DNA of 64,000 bases from Bacteroidota bacterium (GTDB taxonomy: Bacteria; Bacteroidota; Bacteroidia; Flavobacteriales; Schleiferiaceae). The first letter of the stretch is position 1. Each line of letters starts with the position of its first letter. Both the position numbers and the translations under genes were made by a program. The notes under the pieces are model-generated. The model saw nothing but the letters and a program-made list of their open reading frames with translations, ran no database searches and was not told the origin of the DNA. This document shows, piece by piece, positions 17,081 through 27,622 of the stretch. Location: assembly GCA_024742495.1 (NCBI GenBank), contig JANSYJ010000002.1:248001-312000 (forward strand), in the 5' to 3' direction.

Positions 17081-17803
17081 ATGGGACAGAAGACAAATCC
17101 AATTGGAAATCGTTTAGGATTTATCCGCGGCTGGGACAGTAACTGGTACGGTGGACGTGACTATGGTGATAAAATTGCGGAAGATGCTAAAATTCGCAGT
17201 TATCTCTATGCCCGTCTTAACAAAGCTAGTGTTAGCCGAATTATCATAGAGCGTACGCTCAAACTGGTTACCGTAACTATAACTACCAGTCGTCCTGGTA
17301 TTATTATCGGTAAAGGTGGTCAGGAAGTTGATAAATTGAAGGAGGAGCTTAAAAAGCTCACCAAAAAAGAAGTTCAGATTAATATCTATGAGATCAAGCG
17401 TCCGGAACTAGATGCAAAATTGGTGGCTGATTCTATCGCCCGCCAAATTGAAGGACGTATCTCTTACCGTCGTGCTGTGAAAATGGCTATTGCAGCGTCG
17501 ATGCGCATGGGAGCTGAAGGGATCAAGATTATGGTATCTGGACGTTTGAACGGTGCGGAAATGGCACGTTCCGAAATGTATAAGGACGGACGTACACCGT
17601 TACACACTTTCCGCGCAGACATCGATTATGCTTTAACAGAAGCTCATACTACCTATGGTCGTTTGGGAATTAAAGTGTGGATCATGAAAGGTGAAGTATA
17701 CGGAAAACGCGACTTAAGCAATCCATTCGCAGGCCAAAAGAAAACTGGCGGCGGCGGTGGAAATAACGCAGGTGGCGCACGTAACAGAAGAAAGAGAAAA
17801 TAA
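17081..17803 (+). CDS. rpsC: 30S ribosomal protein S3
   Basis: S3 (240 residues) forms part of the mRNA entry channel. The KH domain GxxG loop appears as [16 protein letters not shown], and the C-terminal domain contains [13 protein letters not shown] Gly/Asn/Arg-rich basic tail ([18 protein letters not shown]) ends the protein. Confidence 0.98.
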   Translation: MGQKTNPIGNRLGFIRGWDSNWYGGRDYGDKIAEDAKIRSYLYARLNKASVSRIIIERTLKLVTVTITTSRPGIIIGKGGQEVDKLKEELKKLTKKEVQINIYEIKRPELDAKLVADSIARQIEGRISYRRAVKMAIAASMRMGAEGIKIMVSGRLNGAEMARSEMYKDGRTPLHTFRADIDYALTEAHTTYGRLGIKVWIMKGEVYGKRDLSNPFAGQKKTGGGGGNNAGGARNRRKRK

Positions 17804-17827
17804 GCAGAGCGCTTAAAATATTGTAAA

Positions 17828-18250
17828 ATGTTACAACCTAAAAAAACAAAACACAGAAAGCAATTTAAAGGCCGCATGAAGGGAAATTCCCAGCGCGGCG
17901 CTGAAATCGCTTTTGGTAGTTTCGGTCTGAAAGCCATGGACTCGGTGTTTATCACCTCCCGTCAGATCGAGGCAGCTCGTATTGCTGCCACCCGTTATAT
18001 GAAACGTGAGGGTCAGTTATGGATCCGTATTTTTCCAGATAAGCCAATTACCAAGAAGCCAGCCGAAGTACGGATGGGTAAAGGTAAGGGTGCTTTGGAT
18101 CACTGGGTGGCCGTTGTAAAGCCAGGCCGTATTCTTTTTGAACTTGATGGTGTAAACCATGATATAGCTCAGGAAGCTTTACGCTTAGCAGCACAAAAAT
18201 TACCCGTTAAATGTAAGTTTATTGTTCGCCGGGATTATACCGGTGCCTAA
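17828..18250 (+). CDS. rplP: 50S ribosomal protein L16
   Basis: L16 (140 residues) organises the A-site tRNA elbow region. It starts [19 protein letters not shown]. The [14 protein letters not shown] and [21 protein letters not shown] motifs are diagnostic, and the loop around RMGKGKG is intact. Confidence 0.98.
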   Translation: MLQPKKTKHRKQFKGRMKGNSQRGAEIAFGSFGLKAMDSVFITSRQIEAARIAATRYMKREGQLWIRIFPDKPITKKPAEVRMGKGKGALDHWVAVVKPGRILFELDGVNHDIAQEALRLAAQKLPVKCKFIVRRDYTGA

Positions 18251-18261
18251 TAGAAAAGAAG

Positions 18262-18462
18262 ATGAAGGCATCAGTAATTAGAGAAATGACCACGCAAGAG
18301 ATCACCGAGCAAATCGCTGAGGAAAAGATCAATTACGACAAAATGCGCATGGCGCATCACATTTCTCCGCTAGAGAATCCAGCGGAATTGAACGGAAAAA
18401 GAAAGTTGATCGCTCGCTTGAGCACAGAGCTTAGAGCTCGTGCCGAGGTTAGCGCGTCTTAA
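18262..18462 (+). CDS. rpmC: 50S ribosomal protein L29
   Basis: L29 (66 residues) is a two-helix protein at the tunnel exit beside L23. The helix-turn-helix pattern with EITEQIAEEKINYDKMR and then NGKRKLIARLSTEL fits the family. It is in its standard place between rplP and rpsQ. Confidence 0.93.
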   Translation: MKASVIREMTTQEITEQIAEEKINYDKMRMAHHISPLENPAELNGKRKLIARLSTELRARAEVSAS

Positions 18463-18474
18463 TAAGTATTCAAG

Positions 18475-18735
18475 ATGGATCACAAAAGAAACTTGCGTAA
18501 AGAACGTATCGGGGTGGTGACCAGTAACAAGATGACTAAGTCTATCGTTGTTGCGGTTGAGAAAAAGCAAAAGCACCCTATGTATGGTAAGTTTATTAAG
18601 CAAACCAAGAAGTTTCATGCTCATGATGAAAAGGACGATTGTAATATCGGTGATACCGTGCGTATCATGGAAACACGTCCAATGAGCAAGACCAAGAACT
18701 GGAGATTAGTAGAAATAATTGAAAGAGCTAAGTAA
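18475..18735 (+). CDS. rpsQ: 30S ribosomal protein S17
   Basis: S17 (86 residues) is an OB-fold primary 16S-binding protein. [19 protein letters not shown] and the [19 protein letters not shown] strand-loop are characteristic. It starts 12 bases after rpmC. Confidence 0.97.
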   Translation: MDHKRNLRKERIGVVTSNKMTKSIVVAVEKKQKHPMYGKFIKQTKKFHAHDEKDDCNIGDTVRIMETRPMSKTKNWRLVEIIERAK

Positions 18736-18738
18736 GCG

Positions 18739-19107
18739 ATGGTACAACAGGAATCAAGACTTAAAGTAGCGGATAATACTGGAGCCAAGGAAGTTCTGGT
18801 AATCCGTGTGTTAGGAGGTACTCGTCGTCGCTATGCATCTGTAGGAGACCGCATCGTGGTTTCCATCAAGGAATCTACTCCTTCTGGTAATGCAAAGAAA
18901 GGACAAGTATCTACAGCAGTAGTAGTTCGTACGAAGAAGGAAGTTCGTCGTCCAGACGGATCTTATATCCGCTTCGATGATAATGCTTGTGTGCTTTTAA
19001 ATGCTCAAAACGAAATGCGTGGAACCCGTGTCTTCGGACCGGTTGCACGTGAGCTTCGCGACAAGCAGTATATGAAGATTGTATCACTTGCCCCAGAGGT
19101 ACTTTAA
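18739..19107 (+). CDS. rplN: 50S ribosomal protein L14
   Basis: L14 (122 residues) sits at the subunit interface and forms intersubunit bridges with h14. It starts [19 protein letters not shown], and the [22 protein letters not shown] segment is typical. Confidence 0.98.
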   Translation: MVQQESRLKVADNTGAKEVLVIRVLGGTRRRYASVGDRIVVSIKESTPSGNAKKGQVSTAVVVRTKKEVRRPDGSYIRFDDNACVLLNAQNEMRGTRVFGPVARELRDKQYMKIVSLAPEVL

Positions 19108-19118
19108 ACGAAAGAGCA

Positions 19119-19439
19119 ATGACTAAATTTCATATTCGTAAAGGAGACAAAGTAGTTGTACTCGCAGGCGAGGACAAAGGCAAAGAAGGTGTTGTTTTAG
19201 AAATGCTTCCCAAAGTTGGGAAAGCAATTGTAGAAGGAACCAACCTTGTGAAAAAACACAAGAAGCCTAGTGCTACAGATCCTCAAGGTGGTATTGAAGA
19301 AACAGAGGCCCCAATTTATCTTTCAAAGTTAATGTTGGTAGACCCTGCAACAGGTGAGCCTACTCGCGTTGGTCGTAAGGCCGACGAAAACGGGAAATTG
19401 GTGCGCTATTCTAAGAAAACTCAAGAGATTATCAAGTAA
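19119..19439 (+). CDS. rplX: 50S ribosomal protein L24
   Basis: L24 (106 residues) is an assembly initiator. The KOW motif is seen as [21 protein letters not shown], followed by [14 protein letters not shown]. Its TAA overlaps the rplE ATG by one base. Confidence 0.98.
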   Translation: MTKFHIRKGDKVVVLAGEDKGKEGVVLEMLPKVGKAIVEGTNLVKKHKKPSATDPQGGIEETEAPIYLSKLMLVDPATGEPTRVGRKADENGKLVRYSKKTQEIIK

Positions 19440-19987
19440 TGGACTTTTCTACCAAATTAAAAGATAAATACCAAGATCAGATTATCGCCGCTCTTACTGA
19501 AGAGTTTGGTTATAAGAACCGCATGGAGGTACCAGGCTTGAAGAAAATAGTAATTTCTCAAGGTGTTGGTGAGGCCACAGGTGATAAGAAACTGGTAGAG
19601 CAGGCAGTAGAACAAATGACAATGATCACTGGTCAGAAAGCCATTGTTACCTACTCCAAGAAAGACATCTCTAACTTTAAGCTTCGTAAGGGAATGCCTA
19701 TCGGTGCTAAAGTTACCCTTCGTGGAGAGAAAATGTATGAATTCCTAGAGCGTTTGCTTTGGTCTGCATTACCACGTATCCGGGATTTTAGAGGAATTAA
19801 AAATAGCGGTTTCGATGGTCGCGGTAATTATACGCTCGGTATTACGGAGCAAATTATCTTCCCCGAAATCAATATTGATAAAGTGCCTCGTATAACCGGT
19901 ATGGACATCACATTTGTGACTTCCGCAGAAACCGACAAAGAAGCAATGGCATTGTTGAAAAACTTTGGTTTACCCTTCAAAAAATAA
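19439..19987 (+). CDS. rplE: 50S ribosomal protein L5
   Basis: L5 (182 residues) binds 5S rRNA in the central protuberance. [17 protein letters not shown] and the [19 protein letters not shown] loop are present. Coupled to rplX by a TAATG overlap. Confidence 0.98.
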   Translation: MDFSTKLKDKYQDQIIAALTEEFGYKNRMEVPGLKKIVISQGVGEATGDKKLVEQAVEQMTMITGQKAIVTYSKKDISNFKLRKGMPIGAKVTLRGEKMYEFLERLLWSALPRIRDFRGIKNSGFDGRGNYTLGITEQIIFPEINIDKVPRITGMDITFVTSAETDKEAMALLKNFGLPFKK

Positions 19988-19990
19988 GTT

Positions 19991-20260
19991 ATGGCTAAAG
20001 AATCTATGAAAGCGCGTGAGCGCAAACGTGAAAAGCTAGTAGAAAAGTACGCTCAGAAACGTGCTGATCTTAAAGCGGCTGGAGATTATGAGGGTTTACA
20101 AAAGTTGCCTAAAAATGCTTCCCCAGTTCGTTTACACAACCGTTGTAAATTAACAGGTCGCCCACGTGGTTACATGCGTCAGTTCGGCGTAAGTCGGGTA
20201 ACCTTCCGTGAAATGGCCAACCAAGGATTAATCCCAGGAGTTAAAAAAGCCAGTTGGTAA
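19991..20260 (+). CDS. rpsN: 30S ribosomal protein S14, zinc-free form
   Basis: S14 (89 residues) assembles late in the 30S head. It is the longer cysteine-poor type: the C-terminal [17 protein letters not shown] region retains a single Cys and no CxxC pairs. The end PGVKKASW is standard. Confidence 0.97.
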   Translation: MAKESMKARERKREKLVEKYAQKRADLKAAGDYEGLQKLPKNASPVRLHNRCKLTGRPRGYMRQFGVSRVTFREMANQGLIPGVKKASW

Positions 20261-20273
20261 AAAGGTATTTAAG

Positions 20274-20672
20274 ATGATTACAGATCCAATTGCAGATTAT
20301 TTAAACCGTGTTCGTAACGCCATGATGGCTGGACACAAAGTGGTTGAAATCCCAGCTTCGAATTTGAAGCTTGAGATTACCAAAATCCTTCAGGACCAAG
20401 GTTACATCGTTAATCATAAGGTCTTAGACGATAGCCCTCAAGGCACGATCAAGATTGCTTTAAAGTATGATCGTATTACCAATGAGCCAGCTATTCGTTC
20501 TTTGAAGCGCGTAAGTAAGCCAGGTTTGCGTACTTATAGCGGTAGCTCAACCATGCCAAGAGTTATTAACGGATTAGGTGTTGCCATCGTTTCTACTTCT
20601 AAGGGAGTAATGACCGATAAGCAAGCACGTAAAGAAAATGTAGGTGGCGAAGTACTTTGCTACGTATACTAA
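20274..20672 (+). CDS. rpsH: 30S ribosomal protein S8
   Basis: S8 (132 residues) binds the central domain of 16S rRNA and in E. coli represses the spc operon. It starts with DPIADYLNRVRNAMMAGH. The C-terminal GLGVAIVSTSKGVMTDKQAR motif is complete. Confidence 0.98.
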   Translation: MITDPIADYLNRVRNAMMAGHKVVEIPASNLKLEITKILQDQGYIVNHKVLDDSPQGTIKIALKYDRITNEPAIRSLKRVSKPGLRTYSGSSTMPRVINGLGVAIVSTSKGVMTDKQARKENVGGEVLCYVY

Positions 20673-20682
20673 AATTTAAGAA

Positions 20683-21234
20683 ATGTCTCGAGTAGGTAAA
20701 GCTCCCATAAGTGTTCCCGCCGGTGTTGAAGTAAGCTTCAAAGACGGTCTGGTTTCCGTAAAGGGTAAGTTAGGCGAATTACAGCAAAAGATCAGTGATG
20801 ATGTTGAGTTTAGCCTAGAAGACGGAACAATTACTTTAAGCCGCACAAGCGAAGCCAAGCAAACTGTTGCTAATCATGGTTTATATCGTGCTCTCATCAA
20901 CAATATGATTATTGGTGTTGCGGAAGGTTTTGAAAAGAAGTTAGAATTAGTAGGGGTAGGTTATCGTGCCTCTAATCAAGGACAACGTTTAGACTTGTCT
21001 CTTGGATATTCTCACAACATTGTAATTGAACTTCCTAAGGAAATTAAGTTAGAAACCGTTTCGGATAAGGGTAAGAACCCAATTGTGATTCTTAAAAGTC
21101 ACGATAAGCAACTCGTAGGAATGGTAGCCTCTAAAATTCGCTCCTTCCGTAAGCCAGAACCATATAAAGGTAAAGGTGTGCGCTTTGTTGGTGAATACAT
21201 CCGTAGGAAAGCTGGTAAAACTGCTAGTAAATAA
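20683..21234 (+). CDS. rplF: 50S ribosomal protein L6
   Basis: L6 (183 residues) has two tandem L6 domains next to the sarcin-ricin loop. SRVGKAPISVPAGVEV at the start and EPYKGKGVRFVGEYIRRKAGK at the end are family signatures. Confidence 0.98.
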   Translation: MSRVGKAPISVPAGVEVSFKDGLVSVKGKLGELQQKISDDVEFSLEDGTITLSRTSEAKQTVANHGLYRALINNMIIGVAEGFEKKLELVGVGYRASNQGQRLDLSLGYSHNIVIELPKEIKLETVSDKGKNPIVILKSHDKQLVGMVASKIRSFRKPEPYKGKGVRFVGEYIRRKAGKTASK

Positions 21235-21241
21235 TTAAGAC

Positions 21242-21595
21242 ATGGCACTAACTAAAACTCAAAGAAGAACCCGTATCCGTCAAAGGATTCGTAAAAAAGT
21301 AAGTGGTTCTACCAATATTCCTCGCTTGTCGGTATTTCGTTCGAACAAGGAGATTTATGCTCAATTAATCGATGATGTAAGTGGAAATACGCTAGCCGCT
21401 GCTTCTTCACTCGATAAGGATATAAGCAAAGAAGGAACGAAATCCGATATCGCGAAAGCAGTTGGATCAGCCTTAGCTAAAAAGGCCACTGAAGCTGGTA
21501 TGGAAGTTTGTGCTTTCGATCGCGGTGGTTATTTGTATCACGGCAGAGTGAAAGCTCTTGCTGAGGGTGCTCGTGAAGGTGGATTAAAATTTTAA
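21242..21595 (+). CDS. rplR: 50S ribosomal protein L18
   Basis: L18 (117 residues) binds 5S rRNA with L5. [22 protein letters not shown] and the final [23 protein letters not shown] block, read in parts, are diagnostic. Confidence 0.98.
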   Translation: MALTKTQRRTRIRQRIRKKVSGSTNIPRLSVFRSNKEIYAQLIDDVSGNTLAAASSLDKDISKEGTKSDIAKAVGSALAKKATEAGMEVCAFDRGGYLYHGRVKALAEGAREGGLKF

Positions 21596-21604
21596 GGACA
21601 TCCC

Positions 21605-22129
21605 ATGATTAAAGGACACAAAAATATTCAACGTGTAAAGCCGAGTGGTTTGGAATTGACCGACCGCGTAGTAGGCATTCAGAGAGTTACCAAGGTAACT
21701 AAAGGTGGTCGTACCTTCGGCTTTTCTGCTATCGTAGTGGTAGGAGATGAGAAAGGTGTAGCTGGCTACGGATTGGGAAAAAGTAAGGAAGTATCCGAAG
21801 CAATTCAAAAAGGAATTGAGGATGCTAAAAAGAACTTAGTTCGCATTCCTCTAGTAAAGAATACTATTCCACACGAGCAAAACGGAAAGTTTGGCGGCGC
21901 ACGTGTGTTTTTACGCCCTGCCTCTAATGGTACCGGTGTAATTGCAGGTGGCGCAATGCGCGCTGTGTTAGAAAGTTTAGGTGTACACGATGTACTCGCA
22001 AAATCTAAAGGATCTTCAAACCCTCACAATGTGGTGAAGGCGACTTTTGATGCTTTACTTTCATTGCGTGATGCGGCAGGTATTGCCAAAACTCGCGGAG
22101 TTAGTGTGAATAAAGTGTTTAACGGATAA
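21605..22129 (+). CDS. rpsE: 30S ribosomal protein S5
   Basis: S5 (174 residues) lies at the mRNA entry and affects accuracy. The N-terminal double-stranded-RNA-binding-like domain shows [21 protein letters not shown], and the C-terminal half contains [19 protein letters not shown]. Confidence 0.98.
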   Translation: MIKGHKNIQRVKPSGLELTDRVVGIQRVTKVTKGGRTFGFSAIVVVGDEKGVAGYGLGKSKEVSEAIQKGIEDAKKNLVRIPLVKNTIPHEQNGKFGGARVFLRPASNGTGVIAGGAMRAVLESLGVHDVLAKSKGSSNPHNVVKATFDALLSLRDAAGIAKTRGVSVNKVFNG

Positions 22130-22139
22130 GATATTTGTG

Positions 22140-22322
22140 ATGGCTAAAATCAGAGTTAAACAAGTTCGCAGTAAAATTAACCGACCTGAAAATCAAAAAC
22201 GTACGTTAGAGGCTTTAGGTTTGCGTAAGATGAATCAAGTAGTAGAGCACGAAGCTACTCCTCAAATTAGAGGAATGGTACGCAAAGTGGCCCACCTTCT
22301 TGAGATTGAAGAGTTGAACTAA
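22140..22322 (+). CDS. rpmD: 50S ribosomal protein L30
   Basis: L30 (60 residues) is the bacterial short form, with KIRVKQVRSKINRPENQKRTL and a KMNQVVEHEATPQIRGMV core. An in-frame GTG lies just upstream (22137), but the ATG at 22140 gives the usual MAKI start. Confidence 0.96.
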   Translation: MAKIRVKQVRSKINRPENQKRTLEALGLRKMNQVVEHEATPQIRGMVRKVAHLLEIEELN

Positions 22323-22346
22323 GCTAACGCATAGAAAGACATTAAG

Positions 22347-22796
22347 ATGAGTTTAAGTAATCTAAAACCGGCAAAAGGTTCCGTAAAAAATACCAAACGT
22401 ATCGCTCGTGGTGAGGGATCTGGTCATGGTGGAACCGCAACCCGCGGGCATAAAGGAGCGAAATCACGTAGTGGTTACAGTTCGAAAATTGGTTTCGAAG
22501 GTGGTCAAATGCCTTTGCAACGTCGCGTTCCTAAATTTGGTTTTACCAACCCTAACCGAGTAGAGTATAACGGGATTAACCTGGATACCCTTCAAGGTCT
22601 AGTGGAAAGTGGAAAAATTAGCGAAACAATTACCGTTGCCGCTCTTATTGAAAATGGCTTAATCGCTAAAAAGGATCGTGTGAAGATTCTTGGACGCGGT
22701 GAGTTGACAGCAAAATTAAGCGTGGAAGCCCACGCCTTTTCTGCAAGCGCCAAAGCGGCGATTGAGGCTCAAGGTGGTGAAGCTAAAACTGTATAA
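22347..22796 (+). CDS. rplO: 50S ribosomal protein L15
   Basis: L15 (149 residues) is a late assembly protein of the 50S. The glycine-rich N-terminal extension has RGEGSGHGGTATRGHKGAKS and GFEGGQMPLQRRVPKFGF. It lies 9 bases before secY. Confidence 0.98.
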   Translation: MSLSNLKPAKGSVKNTKRIARGEGSGHGGTATRGHKGAKSRSGYSSKIGFEGGQMPLQRRVPKFGFTNPNRVEYNGINLDTLQGLVESGKISETITVAALIENGLIAKKDRVKILGRGELTAKLSVEAHAFSASAKAAIEAQGGEAKTV

Positions 22797-22805
22797 TACG
22801 GGAGC

Positions 22806-24149
22806 ATGAAGCGATTTATTGATACCATAAAAAATATCTGGGCAATTACAGAGCTAAGGGAAAAGATCTTATTGACTCTTGGTCTGTTGCTTATTTATCG
22901 CTTGGGTTCCAATGTGGTACTCCCAGGAGTAGACACAGATAGTCTAGGTAACCTTCAGTCACAGTCTGAAGGTGGCCTAATTGGCATTTTGAATGCCTTT
23001 ACTGGTGGGGCGTTTGCCAATGCTTCTATTTTGGCCTTAGGCATTATGCCTTACATTTCTGCAAGTATTGTAATACAACTATTGGGTATGGCTGTGCCAA
23101 CTATCCAGAAAATGCAGAAAGAAGGTGAAAGCGGACGGCGTAAGTTAAACCAGATCACTCGGATATTAACCATTGGTATTACCATGGCACAAGCTCCGGG
23201 TTATGTGGCTAACCTTCGCGCCCAGGGAGTAGTTTCTACCGTAAGTCCTGAAATGTTCTGGACCTTGAGTATCATAGTTCTTACCGCGGGTACAATATTC
23301 GCCATGTGGTTAGGAGAGCGTATTACGGATAAAGGAATTGGAAATGGTATATCGCTACTTATTATGGTGGGTATCATTGCAACTCTTCCCCAAGCTTTCT
23401 TACAAGAATTAGTTTCTAAGATCGATCAAGGTGGTGGTATGGTGCTCTTCGTAGTGGAAATTGCGGCCTTATTGATAGTGATTCTATTATCGGTGGCTTT
23501 GGTTCAGGCGGTGCGTCGAATTCCGGTGCAGTACGCTAAAAGAACTACTGGTGGTCGCACCTTCACTGGAAACATGGCACGCCAGTACATTCCTTTAAAG
23601 GTAAATGCGGCTGGGGTTATGCCTATCATTTTTGCTCAGGCAATTATGTTTATCCCAGTTACCGTTTTACAATATACTGCTAGCGGCGAAGGAGCCGAGA
23701 GCGCAAGTTGGTTAATTACTGCATTTAGTGATATCCAGGGTTTCTGGTATAACTTCTTGTTTGCAGTGATGATCATTCTTTTCACCTATTTCTACACGGC
23801 AATTCAGGTTAATACAAACCAAATGGCTGAAGACCTGAAGCGCAATGGTGGTTTCGTACCGGGAATTAAACCTGGTAAGTCAACCGCAGAATTCTTGGAC
23901 ACGGTATTGTCACGTATCACCTTACCGGGATCCATTTTCTTGGCTATACTAGCCATTTTACCAGCCTTCGCAATGATAGCTGGAATTAATACTCAATTCG
24001 CTTATTTCTACGGTGGTACCAGCTTACTAATTATGGTAGGCGTTGTTTTAGATACCCTGCAGCAAATTGAGAGTTACTTGTTAAATCGTCACTACGATGG
24101 TTTAATGAAAAATGGAAAACTAAAAGGAAGAGCGGTTAGCGCTTTCTAA
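22806..24149 (+). CDS. secY: preprotein translocase subunit SecY
   Basis: SecY (447 residues) is the channel of the inner-membrane Sec translocon. About ten membrane segments are visible. Typical blocks are the [16 protein letters not shown] plug/TM2 region, the basic cytosolic loop [17 protein letters not shown], and [14 protein letters not shown]. It is followed directly by infA; adk and map, which sit here in many other bacteria, are absent from this position. Confidence 0.98.
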   Translation: MKRFIDTIKNIWAITELREKILLTLGLLLIYRLGSNVVLPGVDTDSLGNLQSQSEGGLIGILNAFTGGAFANASILALGIMPYISASIVIQLLGMAVPTIQKMQKEGESGRRKLNQITRILTIGITMAQAPGYVANLRAQGVVSTVSPEMFWTLSIIVLTAGTIFAMWLGERITDKGIGNGISLLIMVGIIATLPQAFLQELVSKIDQGGGMVLFVVEIAALLIVILLSVALVQAVRRIPVQYAKRTTGGRTFTGNMARQYIPLKVNAAGVMPIIFAQAIMFIPVTVLQYTASGEGAESASWLITAFSDIQGFWYNFLFAVMIILFTYFYTAIQVNTNQMAEDLKRNGGFVPGIKPGKSTAEFLDTVLSRITLPGSIFLAILAILPAFAMIAGINTQFAYFYGGTSLLIMVGVVLDTLQQIESYLLNRHYDGLMKNGKLKGRAVSAF

Positions 24150-24160
24150 GGAGAATAATT

Positions 24161-24376
24161 ATGGCGAAACAATCGGCAATTGAACAAGACGGAGCAATCG
24201 TAGAAGCATTAAGTAATGCTATGTTCCGCGTTGAATTGGAGAATGGACACGTAATTACCGCGCACATCTCCGGAAAAATGCGAATGAATTATATCAAACT
24301 GCTTCCAGGTGATAAAGTGAAACTAGAAATGTCACCTTACGACTTAACAAAAGGACGTATTACCTACCGATACTAA
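24161..24376 (+). CDS. infA: translation initiation factor IF-1
   Basis: IF-1 (71 residues) is an OB-fold protein that blocks the A site during initiation. It has [20 protein letters not shown] and [25 protein letters not shown] as continuous family signatures read in parts. It sits 11 bases after secY and 4 bases before rpmJ. Confidence 0.98.
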   Translation: MAKQSAIEQDGAIVEALSNAMFRVELENGHVITAHISGKMRMNYIKLLPGDKVKLEMSPYDLTKGRITYRY

Positions 24377-24380
24377 GATT

Positions 24381-24497
24381 ATGAAAGTAAGAGCATCATT
24401 GAAAAAAAGAAGTGCAGATTGCAAGATCGTACGTCGTAATGGCAAACTGTACGTGATTAACAAAAAGAACCCCAAGTTCAAACAAAGACAAGGTTAA
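24381..24497 (+). CDS. rpmJ: 50S ribosomal protein L36, zinc-free form
   Basis: This 38-residue frame begins [15 protein letters not shown] and ends NPKFKQRQG, the L36 signature. The classical zinc ligands Cys11, Cys14, Cys27 and His33 read Ser11, Cys14, Asn27 and Phe33 here, so it cannot bind zinc in the usual way. It starts four bases after infA and ends 12 bases before rpsM, its standard place. Confidence 0.96.
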   Translation: MKVRASLKKRSADCKIVRRNGKLYVINKKNPKFKQRQG

Positions 24498-24509
24498 TAA
24501 TTAGCTGAT

Positions 24510-24887
24510 ATGGCGAGAATTGCTGGTATTGATTTACCAAAAAATAAGCGAGGCGAAATCGGCCTTACCTATATCTTCGGCATCGGACACAGCCGTGCTG
24601 TAAAGATCCTTGAAGAGGCTGGAATTGATCCTAACATTAAAGTTAGCGATTGGAATGACGAACAGTTAACTTCTATACGTGGTATCATTTCCGATACCTA
24701 TACCGTAGAAGGAGAATTGCGTTCTGAAATTCAATTGAATATCAAACGTCTTATGGACATTGGATGTAATCGTGGTATTCGTCACCGTGCTGGTTTACCT
24801 CTTCGCGGGCAGCGTACCAAAAATAACTCTCGTACGCGTAAAGGCCGTCGTAAGACCGTAGCGAACAAGAAGAAGGTGACTAAATAA
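24510..24887 (+). CDS. rpsM: 30S ribosomal protein S13
   Basis: S13 (125 residues) is a head protein that contacts P-site tRNA and L5. [20 protein letters not shown] and the [22 protein letters not shown] tail, read in parts, are diagnostic. Confidence 0.98.
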   Translation: MARIAGIDLPKNKRGEIGLTYIFGIGHSRAVKILEEAGIDPNIKVSDWNDEQLTSIRGIISDTYTVEGELRSEIQLNIKRLMDIGCNRGIRHRAGLPLRGQRTKNNSRTRKGRRKTVANKKKVTK

Positions 24888-24900
24888 TATTTGACGCATC

Positions 24901-25293
24901 ATGGCAAAGAAGCAAGGTAAAGCAACCAAAAAGCGCAATGTAGTTGTAGAAGCAGCCGGAGAGGCGCACATCAACGCATCCTTCAACAATATCATTATTT
25001 CTCTTACTAACACTAGAGGTCAGGTTATCTCTTGGTCTAGTGCTGGTAAAATGGGATTCCGTGGCTCTAAAAAGAATACGCCTTACGCTGCTCAAATGGC
25101 AGCCGAGGATTGTGCTACTAAAGCGGCAGAATACGGACTTAAGAAAGTGAAGGTTTACGTGAAAGGACCAGGTAATGGTCGTGAATCGGCAATTCGCAGC
25201 ATCCATAACACTGGAGTAGAAGTTACAGAAATCGTTGACGTAACTCCAATTCCACACAATGGTTGTCGTCCACCCAAGAGAAGAAGAGTTTAA
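24901..25293 (+). CDS. rpsK: 30S ribosomal protein S11
   Basis: S11 (130 residues) lies on the platform near the mRNA exit. [20 protein letters not shown] and the C-terminal [15 protein letters not shown] are standard. Confidence 0.98.
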   Translation: MAKKQGKATKKRNVVVEAAGEAHINASFNNIIISLTNTRGQVISWSSAGKMGFRGSKKNTPYAAQMAAEDCATKAAEYGLKKVKVYVKGPGNGRESAIRSIHNTGVEVTEIVDVTPIPHNGCRPPKRRRV

Positions 25294-25316
25294 TCAACTA
25301 TTTAGATTAAAAAGCA

Positions 25317-25922
25317 ATGGCTAGATACACAGGCCCAGTTTCCAAGATTGCACGTAAATTTCAGGATCCCATTTTTGGACCAGATCGTGCCTTAGAAAGA
25401 AAAAATTACCCTCCAGGACAACACGGTCCTAACCGTCGTCGTGGAAAGAAATCAGAATATGCAATTCAGTTGGCTGAAAAGCAGAAAGCTAAGTATACCT
25501 ATGGTATCCTAGAGCGTCAGTTTGCCAATATGTTTGATCGCGCTTCACGTGCGAAAGGAATTACCGGTGAGGTATTATTACAGTTGTGCGAGAGCCGCTT
25601 AGATAATATCGTTTACCGTTTAGGAATTGCTCCAACTCGTAGAGCGGCGCGCCAATTAGTTGGTCACCGTCATATTACAGTAAACGGAGAGGTTCTTAAT
25701 ATTCCTTCTTATCAAGTTAAGGTAAGTGATGTTATTGGAGTGCGTGAGAAGTCAAAGTCACTTCAGGCTGTCTCTGATGCCTTATCAACCCGCAATGAGC
25801 CACTTGAATGGTTAGAATGGAATCCATCAACCTACAGTGGTAAAATGTTGAGTGTACCTATGAGAGCTCAAGTTCCTGAGAATATCAAGGAGCAGCTTAT
25901 CGTAGAATTATACTCTAAATAA
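25317..25922 (+). CDS. rpsD: 30S ribosomal protein S4
   Basis: S4 (201 residues) is a primary 16S-binding protein and, in E. coli, the alpha operon repressor. It begins [15 protein letters not shown] and carries the S4 RNA-binding domain ([27 protein letters not shown]). The N-terminal part lacks the zinc-binding cysteine cluster found in some species. Confidence 0.98.
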   Translation: MARYTGPVSKIARKFQDPIFGPDRALERKNYPPGQHGPNRRRGKKSEYAIQLAEKQKAKYTYGILERQFANMFDRASRAKGITGEVLLQLCESRLDNIVYRLGIAPTRRAARQLVGHRHITVNGEVLNIPSYQVKVSDVIGVREKSKSLQAVSDALSTRNEPLEWLEWNPSTYSGKMLSVPMRAQVPENIKEQLIVELYSK

Positions 25923-25946
25923 TTAATAAATTTAATCCCTAACCTT

Positions 25947-26939
25947 ATGGCGATTTTAAATTTCCAGAAGCCTGATCAGGTAATCATGAACCAAGCGACC
26001 GATACTGATGGTCAATTTGAGTTCAGGCCTTTGGAGCCCGGTTACGGTCTAACCGTAGGAAACGCATTGCGTCGGGTTCTTTTGTCATCATTGGAGGGCT
26101 TTGCCATAACTTCAGTTCGTATTGAAGGTGTGGATCATGAGTTCTCTACGATCAAAGGTGTGGTAGAAGACGTTACTGAGATCATTCTTAACCTTAAGCA
26201 GGTTCGCTTTAAGCGCCAGATTGAGGAGAATGATAGCGAAAGTATCAATATGAGCATCAGTGGCCAAGATCGTTTGACCGCCGGTGATATTGGTAAATTT
26301 GCCAGCTCTTTTCAAGTGCTTAACCCCGATATGGTTATCTGTAACCTTGATCCTTCAGTGAATATCTCAATGGATATCACCGTTGAAAAAGGTCGTGGTT
26401 ATGTTCCAGCTGAGGAAAACAAAAAGAGTGCCGCGCCAATAGGAACTATAGCAGTTGATGCCATCTACACACCTATCAAGAATGTGAAGTATAGCATTGA
26501 GAACTATCGCGTAGAGCAAAAAACGGATTTTGAGAAGTTGATTCTTGATATCACTACCGATGGTTCAGTGCATCCTAAAAAAGCGCTAACCGAAGCAGCT
26601 AAAATTCTAATCCAGCACTTTATGTTGGTGAGTGATGAGAAAATTTCACTCGAGGATAATACCGCTTCTGAAGCCGACAAGTATGATGAGGAAATTCTTC
26701 ATATGCGTCAATTACTTAAAACCAAGTTAGTAGATATGGATCTTTCGGTTCGTGCCCTAAACTGTCTTAAGGCAGCGGAAGTGGATACACTAGGAGATCT
26801 TGTAACCTACACCAAGAGCGACCTAATGAAGTTTAGAAACTTCGGTAAGAAATCTCTTACTGAACTAGATGAATTGGTTGAAAGCAAAGGGCTTAACTTT
26901 GGTATGGATATCTCTAAATACAAATTAGACAAGGACTAG
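25947..26939 (+). CDS. rpoA: DNA-directed RNA polymerase subunit alpha
   Basis: The alpha subunit (330 residues) dimerises to start RNA polymerase assembly. The N-terminal domain has [25 protein letters not shown] linker near residues 230-245 leads to the C-terminal domain with [16 protein letters not shown] and [11 protein letters not shown], which binds UP elements and activators. It is in the standard position between rpsD and rplQ. Confidence 0.98.
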   Translation: MAILNFQKPDQVIMNQATDTDGQFEFRPLEPGYGLTVGNALRRVLLSSLEGFAITSVRIEGVDHEFSTIKGVVEDVTEIILNLKQVRFKRQIEENDSESINMSISGQDRLTAGDIGKFASSFQVLNPDMVICNLDPSVNISMDITVEKGRGYVPAEENKKSAAPIGTIAVDAIYTPIKNVKYSIENYRVEQKTDFEKLILDITTDGSVHPKKALTEAAKILIQHFMLVSDEKISLEDNTASEADKYDEEILHMRQLLKTKLVDMDLSVRALNCLKAAEVDTLGDLVTYTKSDLMKFRNFGKKSLTELDELVESKGLNFGMDISKYKLDKD

Positions 26940-26946
26940 TTAACCG

Positions 26947-27519
26947 ATGAGACACGGAAAGAAAATAAATCATCTCGGTAGAAAGACACCGCACCGTAAA
27001 GCAATGTTAGCCAATATGGCAAACAGCCTTATTGAGCACAAGCGTATTAATACTACCGTAGCAAAAGCAAAAGCTTTAAAAGCATTTGTAGAGCCTTTGA
27101 TTACCAAATCAAAAACTGACAATACCCATAACCGTCGTGTGGTTTTTTCATACCTTAGAAACAAACATGCGGTAACGGAATTGTTCCGCGAAGTTGCAGC
27201 GAAAGTAGGTGACCGTCCTGGTGGCTACACGCGCATCATTAAAACGGGCACTCGTTTAGGTGATAATGCTGAAATGTGTATGATTGAGCTTGTAGATTTC
27301 AATGACATCTACACCAATGCTAAGCAAGAAGCATCTAAATCGAAACGTCGTCGTCGTCGCGGTGGTAGTACTTCCGAGGCAGCAGCTCCTAAAACCGAAA
27401 CTGTTGTGGAAGAAGCACCAGCGGCTGAAGAAGCGGTAGCAGAGGAAACTCAAGAAGAGACTAAAGCGGAAGCTGAAGCTCCAAAAGAGGATAGTAAAGA
27501 AGATAAGAAAGGCGAATAG
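26947..27519 (+). CDS. rplQ: 50S ribosomal protein L17 with long C-terminal tail
   Basis: L17 sits near the tunnel exit. Residues 1 to about 122 are the conserved domain ([20 protein letters not shown], then [17 protein letters not shown] end). Beyond it comes a basic stretch ([11 protein letters not shown]) and about 50 residues of Ala/Glu/Pro/Lys-rich low-complexity sequence ending KEDKKGE, making 190 residues in all. Such tails occur in Bacteroidota L17, but the role is unknown. It is the last gene of the cluster, followed by a terminator. Confidence 0.97.
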   Translation: MRHGKKINHLGRKTPHRKAMLANMANSLIEHKRINTTVAKAKALKAFVEPLITKSKTDNTHNRRVVFSYLRNKHAVTELFREVAAKVGDRPGGYTRIIKTGTRLGDNAEMCMIELVDFNDIYTNAKQEASKSKRRRRRGGSTSEAAAPKTETVVEEAPAAEEAVAEETQEETKAEAEAPKEDSKEDKKGE

Positions 27520-27543
27520 TTGAATTTCTTCTAAGAATATAGC

Positions 27544-27578
27544 AAGGGATAGGGACTTTAGTTCTTATCCCTTTTTTT
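27544..27578 (+). terminator. Rho-independent terminator after rplQ
   Basis: AAGGGATA pairs with TATCCCTT around an imperfect inner stem and is followed by seven Ts. It closes the ribosomal cluster 25 bases after rplQ. Confidence 0.85.
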
Positions 27579-27607
27579 GTGCATCATCGCTTTAGGGATT
27601 AACTTTG
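27576..27607 (+). promoter_or_regulatory. candidate promoter of carA-eno-gltA
   Basis: TTTG (27576-27579), a 20-base spacer and TAACTTTG (27600-27607) match the Bacteroidota consensus. The -33 box overlaps the T-run of the preceding terminator, and the leader would be only about 9 bases. Confidence 0.65.
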
Positions 27608-27622
27608 AACAGTTTTTAGAAT

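Noticed and set aside
22806-24376. Missing adk and map between secY and infA as an anomaly
   Set aside because: Their place in the spc region varies among bacteria; absence here is ordinary.
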